64,000 nt of DNA from Pseudomonas sp. PDM15 (lineage in GTDB: Bacteria > Pseudomonadota > Gammaproteobacteria > Pseudomonadales > Pseudomonadaceae). Where the stretch lies: NCBI RefSeq assembly GCF_014851565.1, contig NZ_JACVAA010000001.1:186001-250000 (forward strand), read 5' to 3'. Below, piece by piece: positions 19,027 to 27,236 of this stretch. The number at the start of each line of letters is the position of its first letter. The stretch's first letter is position 1. Position numbers and translations under genes: made by a program. The notes beneath the pieces are model-generated. The model made no database searches. It saw nothing but the letters and a program-made list of their open reading frames with translations, and was not told the DNA's origin.

Positions 19027-20218
19027 GGTCATGGCCAGCAATCTGCTGGGGGGGGACAACCGCATCCTCTTGCCCGTCGGCATCTACACCCTGGCGTTGC
19101 CCCCAGATTACGGCGAGGAGGGCGAGGTGTACGACGAGGACCTGAACCTCAATGGCGATCTCGATGTGCTTTCCGGATCTCTGACCCTGGTGGGTGCCGG
19201 CCAGCGCGACAGCATCGTCGACGGTGGCGCGCTCGACCGTCTATTCGAGGTTGAGGCGGGTGCTGCTCTGACGGTGTCGAAACTCACGCTGCGCAATGGG
19301 CGGACTTCCGAGGACGGCGGGGCGATCGAAAACCGTGGCCAGCTGACCGTGCGCCACAGCTTGTTGACCCAGAATAGCTGCCAATACGCATGGGGTGGTG
19401 AGCAGAGCGGAGGGGCAATCTTCAGCAGCGGTCGACTCGAGGTGTATGCCAGCCAATTCGAAGGCAACTATGTGTTAACGGGAGATAGCGGTGGAGCTTT
19501 TGGCGGAGCCATATTCAGCTCTGGCACGCTCAAGGTGCGAGACACGCTGTTTGTCGACAATGGTGTGAGTACCGACGACGTGACCGGCATCGGCGGGGCT
19601 TTGTTCAATACCGGCGCGGCTAGCGTGATACGGGCTTCCTTCGTCAGCAACAGTGGCGATGGCCAGGGCGCGGCGATACGTAACGATGGCGACGGCTCGC
19701 TGACGCTAGCCAATGTCACCGTGGCGAAGACGCCCTTCGCTGGGATGGAGAGCTTTGCCGCCATTGCCAACGGGAGCGACTATCCCATGTATCCGGGTAC
19801 TCCTTCCCTGACGCTGATCCACGCGACCGTTGCGGATAATCTATCCGTTGGGGTGCACAACCAGGGCAGCCTGACCGTGCGCAACAGCCTGTTTATCGAT
19901 AATAGAGAGGGCAACTGCGCCAACGCGGGAAGTCTAATCTCTCGCGGACTGCTGTCGGGCGCCGATTCCAGCAACTGCCCTGCGAGTGTTTATGTCGATG
20001 ATCAGAGCATCTACGGCAAGGTGCTCTATGCACTGGCCGATAACAACGCCGGTTTGCCGACCTTCAGCCTGCCTCCCACCAGTCCGGCGCTGGACGCGGG
20101 TGTCGGCGCATGCCCGATCGTAGATCAGCGCGGCTACCCGCGGCCGCAGGATGGCGATGGAGATGGAGTGGTCGGATGTGACCTGGGCGCCTACGAGCGC
20201 GGCTCGAAGGTTCGCTGA
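18887..20218 (+). CDS. secreted CSLREA-domain parallel beta-helix protein, paralogue 2
   Basis: The 443-residue product has a signal peptide (MRYSISALACASVLALSDVVLA), the CSLREA-type motif CDSHCSLRDAVMASN near residue 40, beta-helix repeats (GGAIENRGQLTVRHSLLTQN, GGAIFSSGTLKVRDTLFVDN), and the same DQRGYPRPQDGDGDG C terminus as paralogue 1. Its last 90 coding bases are almost identical to those of paralogue 1, while its first 140 bases and leader are almost identical to those of paralogue 3, so the middle gene is a mosaic. GGAG at a proper distance supports ATG 18887. Exported; function unknown. Confidence 0.85.
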   Translation: MRYSISALACASVLALSDVVLAQDLKVNRLNDEFDGSCDSHCSLRDAVMASNLLGGDNRILLPVGIYTLALPPDYGEEGEVYDEDLNLNGDLDVLSGSLTLVGAGQRDSIVDGGALDRLFEVEAGAALTVSKLTLRNGRTSEDGGAIENRGQLTVRHSLLTQNSCQYAWGGEQSGGAIFSSGRLEVYASQFEGNYVLTGDSGGAFGGAIFSSGTLKVRDTLFVDNGVSTDDVTGIGGALFNTGAASVIRASFVSNSGDGQGAAIRNDGDGSLTLANVTVAKTPFAGMESFAAIANGSDYPMYPGTPSLTLIHATVADNLSVGVHNQGSLTVRNSLFIDNREGNCANAGSLISRGLLSGADSSNCPASVYVDDQSIYGKVLYALADNNAGLPTFSLPPTSPALDAGVGACPIVDQRGYPRPQDGDGDGVVGCDLGAYERGSKVR

Positions 20219-20250
20219 GCGTGCAGATCCACGGCCAGGGAGGGCTGGCT

Positions 20251-20530
20251 GGCGCCGCGCTGAGGCCTGGCGGATCAGCGGTCTTGACTGGGTGCCTGCG
20301 CACCCCTATGAAGTTATCCGTCGCCCATGTGCGACAGGTCTGCGGAAGCTGGGCGTTGTCCGCGAATAACGTCCCGTATCTGGAGACTCCGCCATGCGCT
20401 ACTCCATATCCGCGCTTGCCTGCGCGTCTGTTTTTGCCCTTTCCGATGTTGTCCTGGCCCAGGATCTGAAGGTCAATCGCTTCAACGATGAGTTCGACGG
20501 TATCTGCGATAGCCATTGTTCGTTGCGCGA
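20251..20530 (+). repeat. long direct repeat, copy B (leader and 5' end of CSLREA paralogue 3)
   Basis: Counterpart of 18745-19026. Compared with the first inter-paralogue spacer, this spacer lacks nearly all of the recJ relic: it jumps from the shared CCAGGGNGGGCTGGC sequence straight to the last dozen bases of the recJ end (GCGCCGCGCTGA). A secondary deletion of about 180 bases therefore occurred after duplication. Confidence 0.85.
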
Positions 20531-21725
20531 TGCCGTCAGCGTGAACAACCAGCTTGGTGGCGCCAACCGCATCGTGCTGCGGGCTGGTACCTACCAGCTC
20601 TCCTTGCCACCGGAATATGGTGTGGACGGTGACGTCTATGACGAGGATCAGAACGTCAATGGTGATCTCGACGTGATCATCGGCAATCTGACCGTGGTGG
20701 GTGTCGCTCGGCAGGACACCATCATCGACGGCGGGAGCATGGACAGGTTGTTCGAGGTGGAAGCCGGCGCGGCGCTGGATGTGCAGGATGTGACGTTGCG
20801 CAACGGCTATACCACATCGAATGGCGGCGGTATCGAGAACCGCGGCCATGTCGTGCTGCGTCGCAGTCTGCTGACGGGGCTGCGTATCTGGTACTTGTGG
20901 TTCGCCGAGCACCGCGGTGGAGCGATATACAACCAGGGCACGCTAGAGCTCTACAACAGCATTTTGGATGGCAACGGCATCGCCAACTATGATCTTGGCC
21001 GCGCTGAGGGCGGTGCCCTGTTCAATGCCGGCACATTGAGCGTGCGTGACACCCTGTTCCGTGGCAATTCGGTCATCAGCTCCAACAGCACCAGCGCGGG
21101 GGCGACCCTGTTCAATACGGGTGAAGCCAGCCTGGCGCGGGTGGCCATTCTGGATAGCCGGGCCGATGGCGACGAAGGAGTCGCGGTACGCAATGCGGTC
21201 TATGGCGTACTGACGATGTCCAATGCCACGGTAGCGACCAGCAGTTCGAGGTACGGGTTTTATTCTGCAGTCGCCAACGGCAATGCCACCGATCTTCTGT
21301 ATTACTCCCCGCGCATGAAGTTGTTGCACGTCACCATTGCCGATAACGCGGCGGTGGGGCTGCATAACCGAGGTCTGTTGGACGTGCGCAACAGCGTGAT
21401 GGTCGACAACCAGTTCGGCAATTGCATCAACGACGCAACCGTCCAGCGGGCGAGCGGGCTGCTGCTCGGTCTCGATTCGGGCAATTGCCCCGCAGCTGTT
21501 CATGTCGATGATCAGAGCATCTACGGCAAGGTGCTCTATGCACTGACTGATAACAGCGTCGGTTTGCCGACCTTCGGCCTGCCTCCCGCCAGCCCGGCGC
21601 TTGATGCGGGTGTCGGCGCCTGCCCGACCGTGGATCAGCGCGGCTACCCGCGGCCGCGCGATGGCAACGGCGATGGCCTGGCCGTTTGTGATCTGGGCGC
21701 CTACGAGCGAGGCGCCGCGCGCTAG
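20394..21725 (+). CDS. secreted CSLREA-domain parallel beta-helix protein, paralogue 3
   Basis: This 443-residue protein has a signal peptide (MRYSISALACASVFALSDVVLA), the motif CDSHCSLRDAVSVNN, and beta-helix rungs such as GGGIENRGHVVLRRSLLTGL and GGAIYNQGTLELYNSILDGN. The C terminus DQRGYPRPRDGNGDGLAVCDLGAYE differs from the other two copies. Its central region has diverged more than its 5' end. It ends at TAG 21723-21725 inside a CTAG that also provides the stop of the opposing lapG-like gene. With two sisters upstream it forms a local family of exported beta-helix proteins. Confidence 0.85.
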   Translation: MRYSISALACASVFALSDVVLAQDLKVNRFNDEFDGICDSHCSLRDAVSVNNQLGGANRIVLRAGTYQLSLPPEYGVDGDVYDEDQNVNGDLDVIIGNLTVVGVARQDTIIDGGSMDRLFEVEAGAALDVQDVTLRNGYTTSNGGGIENRGHVVLRRSLLTGLRIWYLWFAEHRGGAIYNQGTLELYNSILDGNGIANYDLGRAEGGALFNAGTLSVRDTLFRGNSVISSNSTSAGATLFNTGEASLARVAILDSRADGDEGVAVRNAVYGVLTMSNATVATSSSRYGFYSAVANGNATDLLYYSPRMKLLHVTIADNAAVGLHNRGLLDVRNSVMVDNQFGNCINDATVQRASGLLLGLDSGNCPAAVHVDDQSIYGKVLYALTDNSVGLPTFGLPPASPALDAGVGACPTVDQRGYPRPRDGNGDGLAVCDLGAYERGAAR

Positions 21726-22402
21726 ATGGAGTGTGGGTCGCTGGCCGACAAGCCTTCGGCCAGCGCCCGCGCGCTGACATCCTGCCAGCGCGACAGCAGC
21801 TGCGGTGACTGCTTGGACTGCCGCTGCGGCGCGCTGCCGAGGAAGATGCCGTGGTTGTTGAAGGCGTAGACCGGCAGCAGGTCGCGGCGCTCGCGGGCCG
21901 GCAGGATCTGCGTCTGAAGGTTGTCGAGAATCAGCGGCTCGGCGCGCTCGTCGGCGTAGTAGGCCAGCACCATGTGTGCGCGCTTCAGCTCCAGGGATTT
22001 GACGAAGGTCAGGCGCAGCTTGGCGCTGGGCACACCCAGCTGGATCAGGCCGAAGTACTTGGCGATGGCGATGTCCTCGCAGTCGCCGCGACCCAGGCCG
22101 AGGGTCTCGCGTGGCGTGGCCCAGTAGTCGGCTTCGCCCCACACCTCCAGATCCTCGCCATGCAGCACGCTGCGGTTGACGAAGCGGTTGACCTGTTCCA
22201 GCACAAGCTTCTCGTCGCCACTGGCGGGCCGCTCCAGCAACTGTTGCCAGGCCTGCAGGCGATTGCTGCTGATCGCCTCGGCCAGTGCCGAGGGATGGAC
22301 GTTGCCGGCGTTGCTCGGTGTGCCCCCCAGGCCGACCAATAGCCCCAAGACGCCGAGCAGGACTCGGCGCGGAATGGAGCGAATGGGCGAGGGCAGGGAC
22401 AT
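21722..22402 (-). CDS. lapG: LapG-type periplasmic transglutaminase-like cysteine protease
   Basis: The 226-residue protein has an N-terminal export signal (RRVLLGVLGLLVGLGG) and the bacterial transglutaminase-like cysteine proteinase domain. The likely triad is Cys108 in GRGDCEDIAIAKYFGL, His143 in LKRAHMVLAYY and Asp160 in LILDNL. LapG proteases clip the N terminus of LapA-type biofilm adhesins when cyclic-di-GMP falls and the receptor LapD releases them. Neither lapD nor a LapA-like adhesin is adjacent here. A diguanylate cyclase gene lies about 1 kb away on the same strand. Its stop codon overlaps that of CSLREA paralogue 3. Confidence 0.8.
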   Translation of the reverse strand: MSLPSPIRSIPRRVLLGVLGLLVGLGGTPSNAGNVHPSALAEAISSNRLQAWQQLLERPASGDEKLVLEQVNRFVNRSVLHGEDLEVWGEADYWATPRETLGLGRGDCEDIAIAKYFGLIQLGVPSAKLRLTFVKSLELKRAHMVLAYYADERAEPLILDNLQTQILPARERRDLLPVYAFNNHGIFLGSAPQRQSKQSPQLLSRWQDVSARALAEGLSASDPHSI

Positions 22403-22663
22403 GGGGCGGCTGCTCCGACCGCCGGATTGGCGGGATTCGGGCGATCCTGAGAGATCACCGGGACGGCCGATGTGACGGCCAACACCCTTTGCGGCTGCGC
22501 TTGGCCCCTTCTATGCGAATCCATGCGCTGGTTCACGCTCCGCTTGCGTGGGCCCGCTGGGCGCTCCGCAATATCCCGAAGCACTGCGTCACTTCCGCCT
22601 GCGGATCATGTGGCTAGAATCGGGTCTCTTCCATGGATCGGTTAACCCTGAAGGAGGGCTCAG

Positions 22664-23413
22664 ATGAATACTCGTGGACTGCTCGACCAACTGCTCAAAT
22701 CCGGCCAGGACCTGCTGCAGCAGAAGTCCGGCTCATCGTCGTCCGGCGGGCTGGGCGGGTTGCTCGGCGGCATTGCCGGTGGCGCGAGTGGCGGCGGCAA
22801 GGGCGGTAGCGGCGACTTAAGCACCCTGCTCAAGGGCGCCGGCGGCGGCGCATTGGCGGCTGGCGCCCTGGGCCTGCTACTGGGCAACAAGAGCGCACGC
22901 AAGCTGGGCGGCAAGGCACTGACCTATGGTGGCCTGGCGGCGCTCGGCGTGATCGCCTACAAGGCCTACGGCAACTGGCAGGCCCAGCAACAGGGCACTG
23001 CGCAGCCGCGCGTCGAGCCGCAGACCGTCGACCGTCTGCCGGCGCCCCAGGCCGAGCTGCACAGCCAGGCCATCCTCAAGGCGCTGGTGGCAGCGGCCAA
23101 GGCCGATGGCCATGTGGACGCCAAGGAGCGTCAGCTGATCGAAGAGCAGATCGGCGCGCTGTCCAACGACCCCGAACTGATGCGCTGGCTGGACGCCGAG
23201 CTGAACAAACCGCTCGATCCGGGCGAGGTGGCGCGCGCCGCCACTACCCCGGAGATGGCCGCGGAGATGTACATCGCCAGCGTGCTGATGGTGGACGAGG
23301 AGCACTTCATGGAGCGCGCCTATCTGGAGGAGCTAGCTCGTCAGCTCAAGCTGGAACCGTCGCTCAAGGCCGAACTGGAAGCCCAGGTGCGCCAGGAGCT
23401 GGTGATCAACTGA
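22664..23413 (+). CDS. DUF533 (YebE-like, TerB-fold) membrane protein
   Basis: This 249-residue protein has a Gly/Ser-rich N-terminal third (GSSSSGGLGGLLGGIAGG), a hydrophobic stretch (GGGALAAGALGLLLG, then YGGLAALGVIAYKAYG) and a C-terminal TerB-like helical domain with AILKALVAAAKADGHVDAKE and MYIASVLMVDEEHFMERAYL. This is the YebE/DUF533 family, inner-membrane associated and of unknown function; in E. coli yebE is part of envelope stress regulons. A strong GAAGGAGGG ribosome binding site supports ATG 22664. It converges with the diguanylate cyclase gene with a 3-base gap. Confidence 0.88.
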   Translation: MNTRGLLDQLLKSGQDLLQQKSGSSSSGGLGGLLGGIAGGASGGGKGGSGDLSTLLKGAGGGALAAGALGLLLGNKSARKLGGKALTYGGLAALGVIAYKAYGNWQAQQQGTAQPRVEPQTVDRLPAPQAELHSQAILKALVAAAKADGHVDAKERQLIEEQIGALSNDPELMRWLDAELNKPLDPGEVARAATTPEMAAEMYIASVLMVDEEHFMERAYLEELARQLKLEPSLKAELEAQVRQELVIN

Positions 23414-23416
23414 GGC

Positions 23417-25048
23417 TCACGCGGGGTTCCGGGTCGTGTCCTGGAACTCCGCGCGGTTGCGCCCGGCGTGCTTGGCGCGATACAGCGCCTGGTCGGCCAG
23501 CTCCAGCACGCTCTCCAGCTCAGGATTGTCCAGCGGCCACAGGGCGCCGCCGATGCTGCAGCCGATCCTGACTTCCTGTTCGTCGATCCGCACCGGTTGC
23601 TGCAGGCCGTGCAGCACGCGCTCGGCCACGTGACGAATGCGCGCCTGCGCTTCCTCTTCCTGCACCCGTAGCACCAGCACGAACTCGTCGCCGCCCAGGC
23701 GCGCCACCAGGTCGCCGTCGCGCACGCAGCCGCGCAGGCGTATGGCCACGTGTTTGAGCAGCTGGTCGCCGGCGGCGTGGCCGAGCTGGTCGTTGACCGG
23801 CTTGAAACCGTCCAGGTCGAGATAGAGCAGGGCCAGGCCGCCTTCGCGCTGCTTGGCCAGCATGAGGAATTTCTCCAGCGCGGCGCGGTTGGCCAGGCCG
23901 GTCAGCGGGTCGCTGTAGGCCTTGTTCTCCATCAGGCCCAGGGCGTTCTGCTGGTGGGTCAGGCTCTCCACCAGGTGGCGGATCGACTGGCTGAGCACGG
24001 CGATCTCACGGGGGCTGTCGAGATCTGGGATCACGGCGATCTGCCCGGCGCTGAGGCTGTCGGCGGCCTCGGCGATCTGGCGCAGCGGGCGGGTGAAGTA
24101 GCCGGTCAGCAGCCAGCCAATGGCAGCGAACAGCAGCGCCAGGCCGACGCCCCACAGCACGATGTTTTGGCTTAGCGCCCGAGCCGGCGCGTAGGCCTCG
24201 TCCAGCGATTGCCGAGCCACCACGATCCAGCCGAGGCCGGCGTAATCCTGGTAGCCCTGGCTGGCGGCGAAACCGGTGACATAGTCCTGGCCGTCTGGCC
24301 AGCGTTGCACGGACCACTGGCCATCCTCGGCGAGCGGGCGTTCAAGGGCATTCAGCGGCAGGCGCTGGCCGATCATTGCCCTGGGGCCGAGCAGCACCGT
24401 GTGGTCGCGGCCGAGGATCAGGAATTCCACGTTGCGCCGCTGCTGGATGGGTTCGACCAGCGAGCGGCGCACCTCGTCCGCCCAGGCCCAGGACAGATGG
24501 GTCGCCAGCACCCCGGCCAGTTTGTCGTTCGGGCCGTACACCGGCAGGCTGATGTCGACGAACTTCATCGGTTCGCCGCTCGGGTTGGGCAGTAGCTTGG
24601 CCAGCAGCACGGCCTCGTGCACGTCGCCGATGAACAGACCGCGGTAACCCTGGATATACACCGGGCGCTGGGCCAGGCTGGCGCCCTGAAGGATGCCGCC
24701 GCTGGAGGCCAGCACGGTGCCTTTGGGGTCCGTGAAACCGATCCAGGCGATGCTGGGAATCTCCTGCTTGAGGCGGTCGAGCAGCTCACGGATCTGCCCG
24801 GCGTCGTCCGGCTGGCGCAGCACATTCAGGCTGCCGAGCACCTGCAGGTAGGCGGCGCGGCTGGCCATGTCGCGGTCCAGGCGGTCGATCATTTGCAGCG
24901 ACACTTCTACCAGATCACTGCCGACTTCTTCACGGATGCGCTGGCTCGAGTCGTTGCCGATCAGGGTGCCGAGCAGCCAGCTGAGCAGGGTCACCAGCAG
25001 GGCGATGAGCAGGGCGATATGGCTGCGCAGACTGAAGGCTGGGCGCAT
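23417..25048 (-). CDS. membrane diguanylate cyclase with periplasmic Cache-type sensor
   Basis: The 543-residue product makes cyclic-di-GMP from GTP. It has a transmembrane helix (about 11-30), a large periplasmic dCache-type sensor (about 35-285), a second transmembrane helix (about 296-316), a HAMP-like linker (about 317-370) and a GGDEF domain (about 375-535). The active site GGDEF is intact at 452-456 with an RDGD inhibitory I-site at 443-446 in the correct spacing. The start is ATG 25046-25048, which gives a normal signal-anchor; upstream codons look non-coding. It is divergent from the VIT/VWA-exosortase genes and shares a 190-base promoter region. Confidence 0.92.
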   Translation of the reverse strand: MRPAFSLRSHIALLIALLVTLLSWLLGTLIGNDSSQRIREEVGSDLVEVSLQMIDRLDRDMASRAAYLQVLGSLNVLRQPDDAGQIRELLDRLKQEIPSIAWIGFTDPKGTVLASSGGILQGASLAQRPVYIQGYRGLFIGDVHEAVLLAKLLPNPSGEPMKFVDISLPVYGPNDKLAGVLATHLSWAWADEVRRSLVEPIQQRRNVEFLILGRDHTVLLGPRAMIGQRLPLNALERPLAEDGQWSVQRWPDGQDYVTGFAASQGYQDYAGLGWIVVARQSLDEAYAPARALSQNIVLWGVGLALLFAAIGWLLTGYFTRPLRQIAEAADSLSAGQIAVIPDLDSPREIAVLSQSIRHLVESLTHQQNALGLMENKAYSDPLTGLANRAALEKFLMLAKQREGGLALLYLDLDGFKPVNDQLGHAAGDQLLKHVAIRLRGCVRDGDLVARLGGDEFVLVLRVQEEEAQARIRHVAERVLHGLQQPVRIDEQEVRIGCSIGGALWPLDNPELESVLELADQALYRAKHAGRNRAEFQDTTRNPA

Positions 25049-25238
25049 GAACGGCGACTCCGAATGCGTGACGGTGGCGGTTCGCCTTGGCGCGTGCCAT
25101 AGCGGGGTGTCGGGCCTTCCTTCGGTGGAGTTCAGGCCGCTCGGCGAGCATTCCACATAAAGCCCACGCAATCTTCAAACTTTTCACACTCTGCGCTCGC
25201 AGCATCCCGCCATCAGCAATCGTGAGCGGGAGGTGGAT

Positions 25239-27236
25239 ATGTTGCCGGGAATAGGTGGGCGTGCCCTGCGGGCGGCTTTGGGGCTGGTGCTGTTGGGCTG
25301 CTCGACGCTGGTGGCGGCGCAGCAGGATCAGGGCGAAAGCCCTTACTTCGCGGTGGAGGGCGGCGACGGCGTGGTGGACGCCCTGCCGTTGAAATCCACC
25401 GATGTGCAGGTGCGCATCCTCGGCGTGATGGCCGATGTGCGTGTGGTGCAGCGCTATCGTAACGAAGGCCAGCAGGCGCTGGAGGCGCGCTATGTGTTCC
25501 CCGGCTCGACCCGCGCGGCCGTGTATGGCATGACCGTGCACCTGGGCGAGCGCGAGCTGCGCGCGCAGATCCGCGAGAAGCAGAAGGCCAAGGTGGAGTA
25601 CCAGCAGGCCAAGAGCGCCGGCAAGACCGCGGCGCTGCTGGAGCAGCAGCGCGAGAATGTGTTCCAGATGCAGGTGGCCAACATCCTGCCGGGCGATGAG
25701 GTCGATGTGGAACTGCGCTACACCGAGCTGCTGTTGCCGGAGGAGGGCGTCTATCGCTTCGTCTTCCCCACGGTGGTCGGTCCGCGCTACAACGGCAAGC
25801 CGGGCAGCGCGAGCCACAAGGTCGAGCCCTGGATCGCCACCGCCCATCTGGGTGAAGGCGTGCCATCGAGTACCGGCTTCAGCCTCGCCATCGACCTGAT
25901 GGCGCCGACGCCGCTGACGGACGTCGCCTCGCCCAGCCACCCGCTGCAGCGTGAACAGGTGGAGGCCAACCGGCTGCGCCTGAGCCTGGGTGATGATGGC
26001 CGGCCGGCGAACAACCGCGACTTCGTGCTCGACTATCGCCTGTCCGGCGCCGACTTCCAGAGTGGCGTGCTGCTCAGCGAAGGCGCGGAGGAGAATTTCT
26101 TCCTCGCGCTGGTGGCGCCACCCAAGCAGGCGCCGAGCAGCCTGATCGTGCCGCGCGAGTACATCTTCGTGGTGGATATTTCCGGCTCCATGCACGGCTT
26201 CCCGCTGGATACCGCCAAGCAGCTGCTGCGCAAGCTGATCGGCGGCCTGCGCCCGGCCGACAGCTTCAACGTCCTGCTGTTCTCCGGCAGCAGTAGCATG
26301 CTGGCGCCGCAGTCGCAGCCAGCCACCGAGGACAATATCGAGACGGCGCTGGCGCTGCTCGACACGCAGATGGGCTCCGGTGGCACCGAGCTGTTGCCGG
26401 CGCTGCGCCAGGCCCTGGCGATACCGGTGGATGCCGAACGTTCGCGCAGCTTCGTGGTGGTCACCGATGGTTTCGTGGCGGTGGAGCGCGAGGCCTTCCG
26501 GCTGGTGCGCGAGAACCTGGACAAGGCCAACCTGTTCGCCTTCGGCATCGGCAGTTCGGTCAATCGTCAGTTGATCGAGGGGCTGGCCCGTGCCGGTCAG
26601 GGCGAGCCGTTCGTGGTGCTGGACCCCGAGTCGGCGCAGCAGGAGGCCGAGCGCTTGCGGCGGATGATTGATGCACCGCTGCTGGCCAGCCCGAAGCTGA
26701 CCTTCGAAGGCCTGGATGTGTACGACGTGGAGCCGGCGCTGCTGCCCGACCTGTTCGCCGAGCGCCCGTTGGCGGTGTTCGGCAAGTGGCGCGGTCCGGC
26801 GCAGGGTCGCCTGCAGGTGGAGGGGCACGGCAGCCAGGGGCCCTTCCACGCCGAGGTGCCGATAGACGCAGCCGAGGTACGCAAGGACAGCCAGGCGCTG
26901 ACCCACCTGTGGGCGCGCCGCCGGGTGGCCACGCTGGTGGACCAGGAAACCCTGGAGGGTGGCTACGAGCACAGCCAGGCGATTCTCGATCTCGGCCTCA
27001 AGTACGGGTTGCTGACGCCTTACACCTCGTTCGTCGCGGTGGATGAGGAAGTACGTAATCCGCAGCCGGGCGAGGCGGCCAAGGTCCAGCAGCCGTTGCC
27101 GCTGCCCCAGGGGGTGAGCAACCAGGCGATCGGTGCGCTGGTGCCGAGCACGCCGGAGCCGACTGCCTGGGCCATGCTGCTGATCGGCGCGCTGGGCATG
27201 TTCTGGGCAAGCTGGCGCCGTAGCCATGCTGGTTGA
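25239..27236 (+). CDS. VIT and VWA domain surface protein with PEP-CTERM-like sorting tail
   Basis: This 665-residue secreted protein has a signal peptide (ALRAALGLVLLGCSTLVAAQ), a VIT domain (about 45-170; YRNEGQQALEARYVFPGSTR), and a von Willebrand A domain (about 300-480). The VWA metal site is intact: VVDISGSMHG, with Asp313, Ser315 and Ser317. The C terminus is a textbook exosortase tripartite signal: STPEPT at about 637-642, a hydrophobic stretch (AWAMLLIGALGMFWAS), then basic RR. The next gene, overlapping by 11 bases, encodes an exosortase, so this is very probably its target. A GGGAGG ribosome binding site supports ATG 25239. Confidence 0.9.
   Translation: MLPGIGGRALRAALGLVLLGCSTLVAAQQDQGESPYFAVEGGDGVVDALPLKSTDVQVRILGVMADVRVVQRYRNEGQQALEARYVFPGSTRAAVYGMTVHLGERELRAQIREKQKAKVEYQQAKSAGKTAALLEQQRENVFQMQVANILPGDEVDVELRYTELLLPEEGVYRFVFPTVVGPRYNGKPGSASHKVEPWIATAHLGEGVPSSTGFSLAIDLMAPTPLTDVASPSHPLQREQVEANRLRLSLGDDGRPANNRDFVLDYRLSGADFQSGVLLSEGAEENFFLALVAPPKQAPSSLIVPREYIFVVDISGSMHGFPLDTAKQLLRKLIGGLRPADSFNVLLFSGSSSMLAPQSQPATEDNIETALALLDTQMGSGGTELLPALRQALAIPVDAERSRSFVVVTDGFVAVEREAFRLVRENLDKANLFAFGIGSSVNRQLIEGLARAGQGEPFVVLDPESAQQEAERLRRMIDAPLLASPKLTFEGLDVYDVEPALLPDLFAERPLAVFGKWRGPAQGRLQVEGHGSQGPFHAEVPIDAAEVRKDSQALTHLWARRRVATLVDQETLEGGYEHSQAILDLGLKYGLLTPYTSFVAVDEEVRNPQPGEAAKVQQPLPLPQGVSNQAIGALVPSTPEPTAWAMLLIGALGMFWASWRRSHAG

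Noticed and set aside
17201..21725. CRISPR or tandem-repeat array
   Set aside because: The repetition is of whole genes with open frames and signal peptides, not of short direct repeats with spacers.
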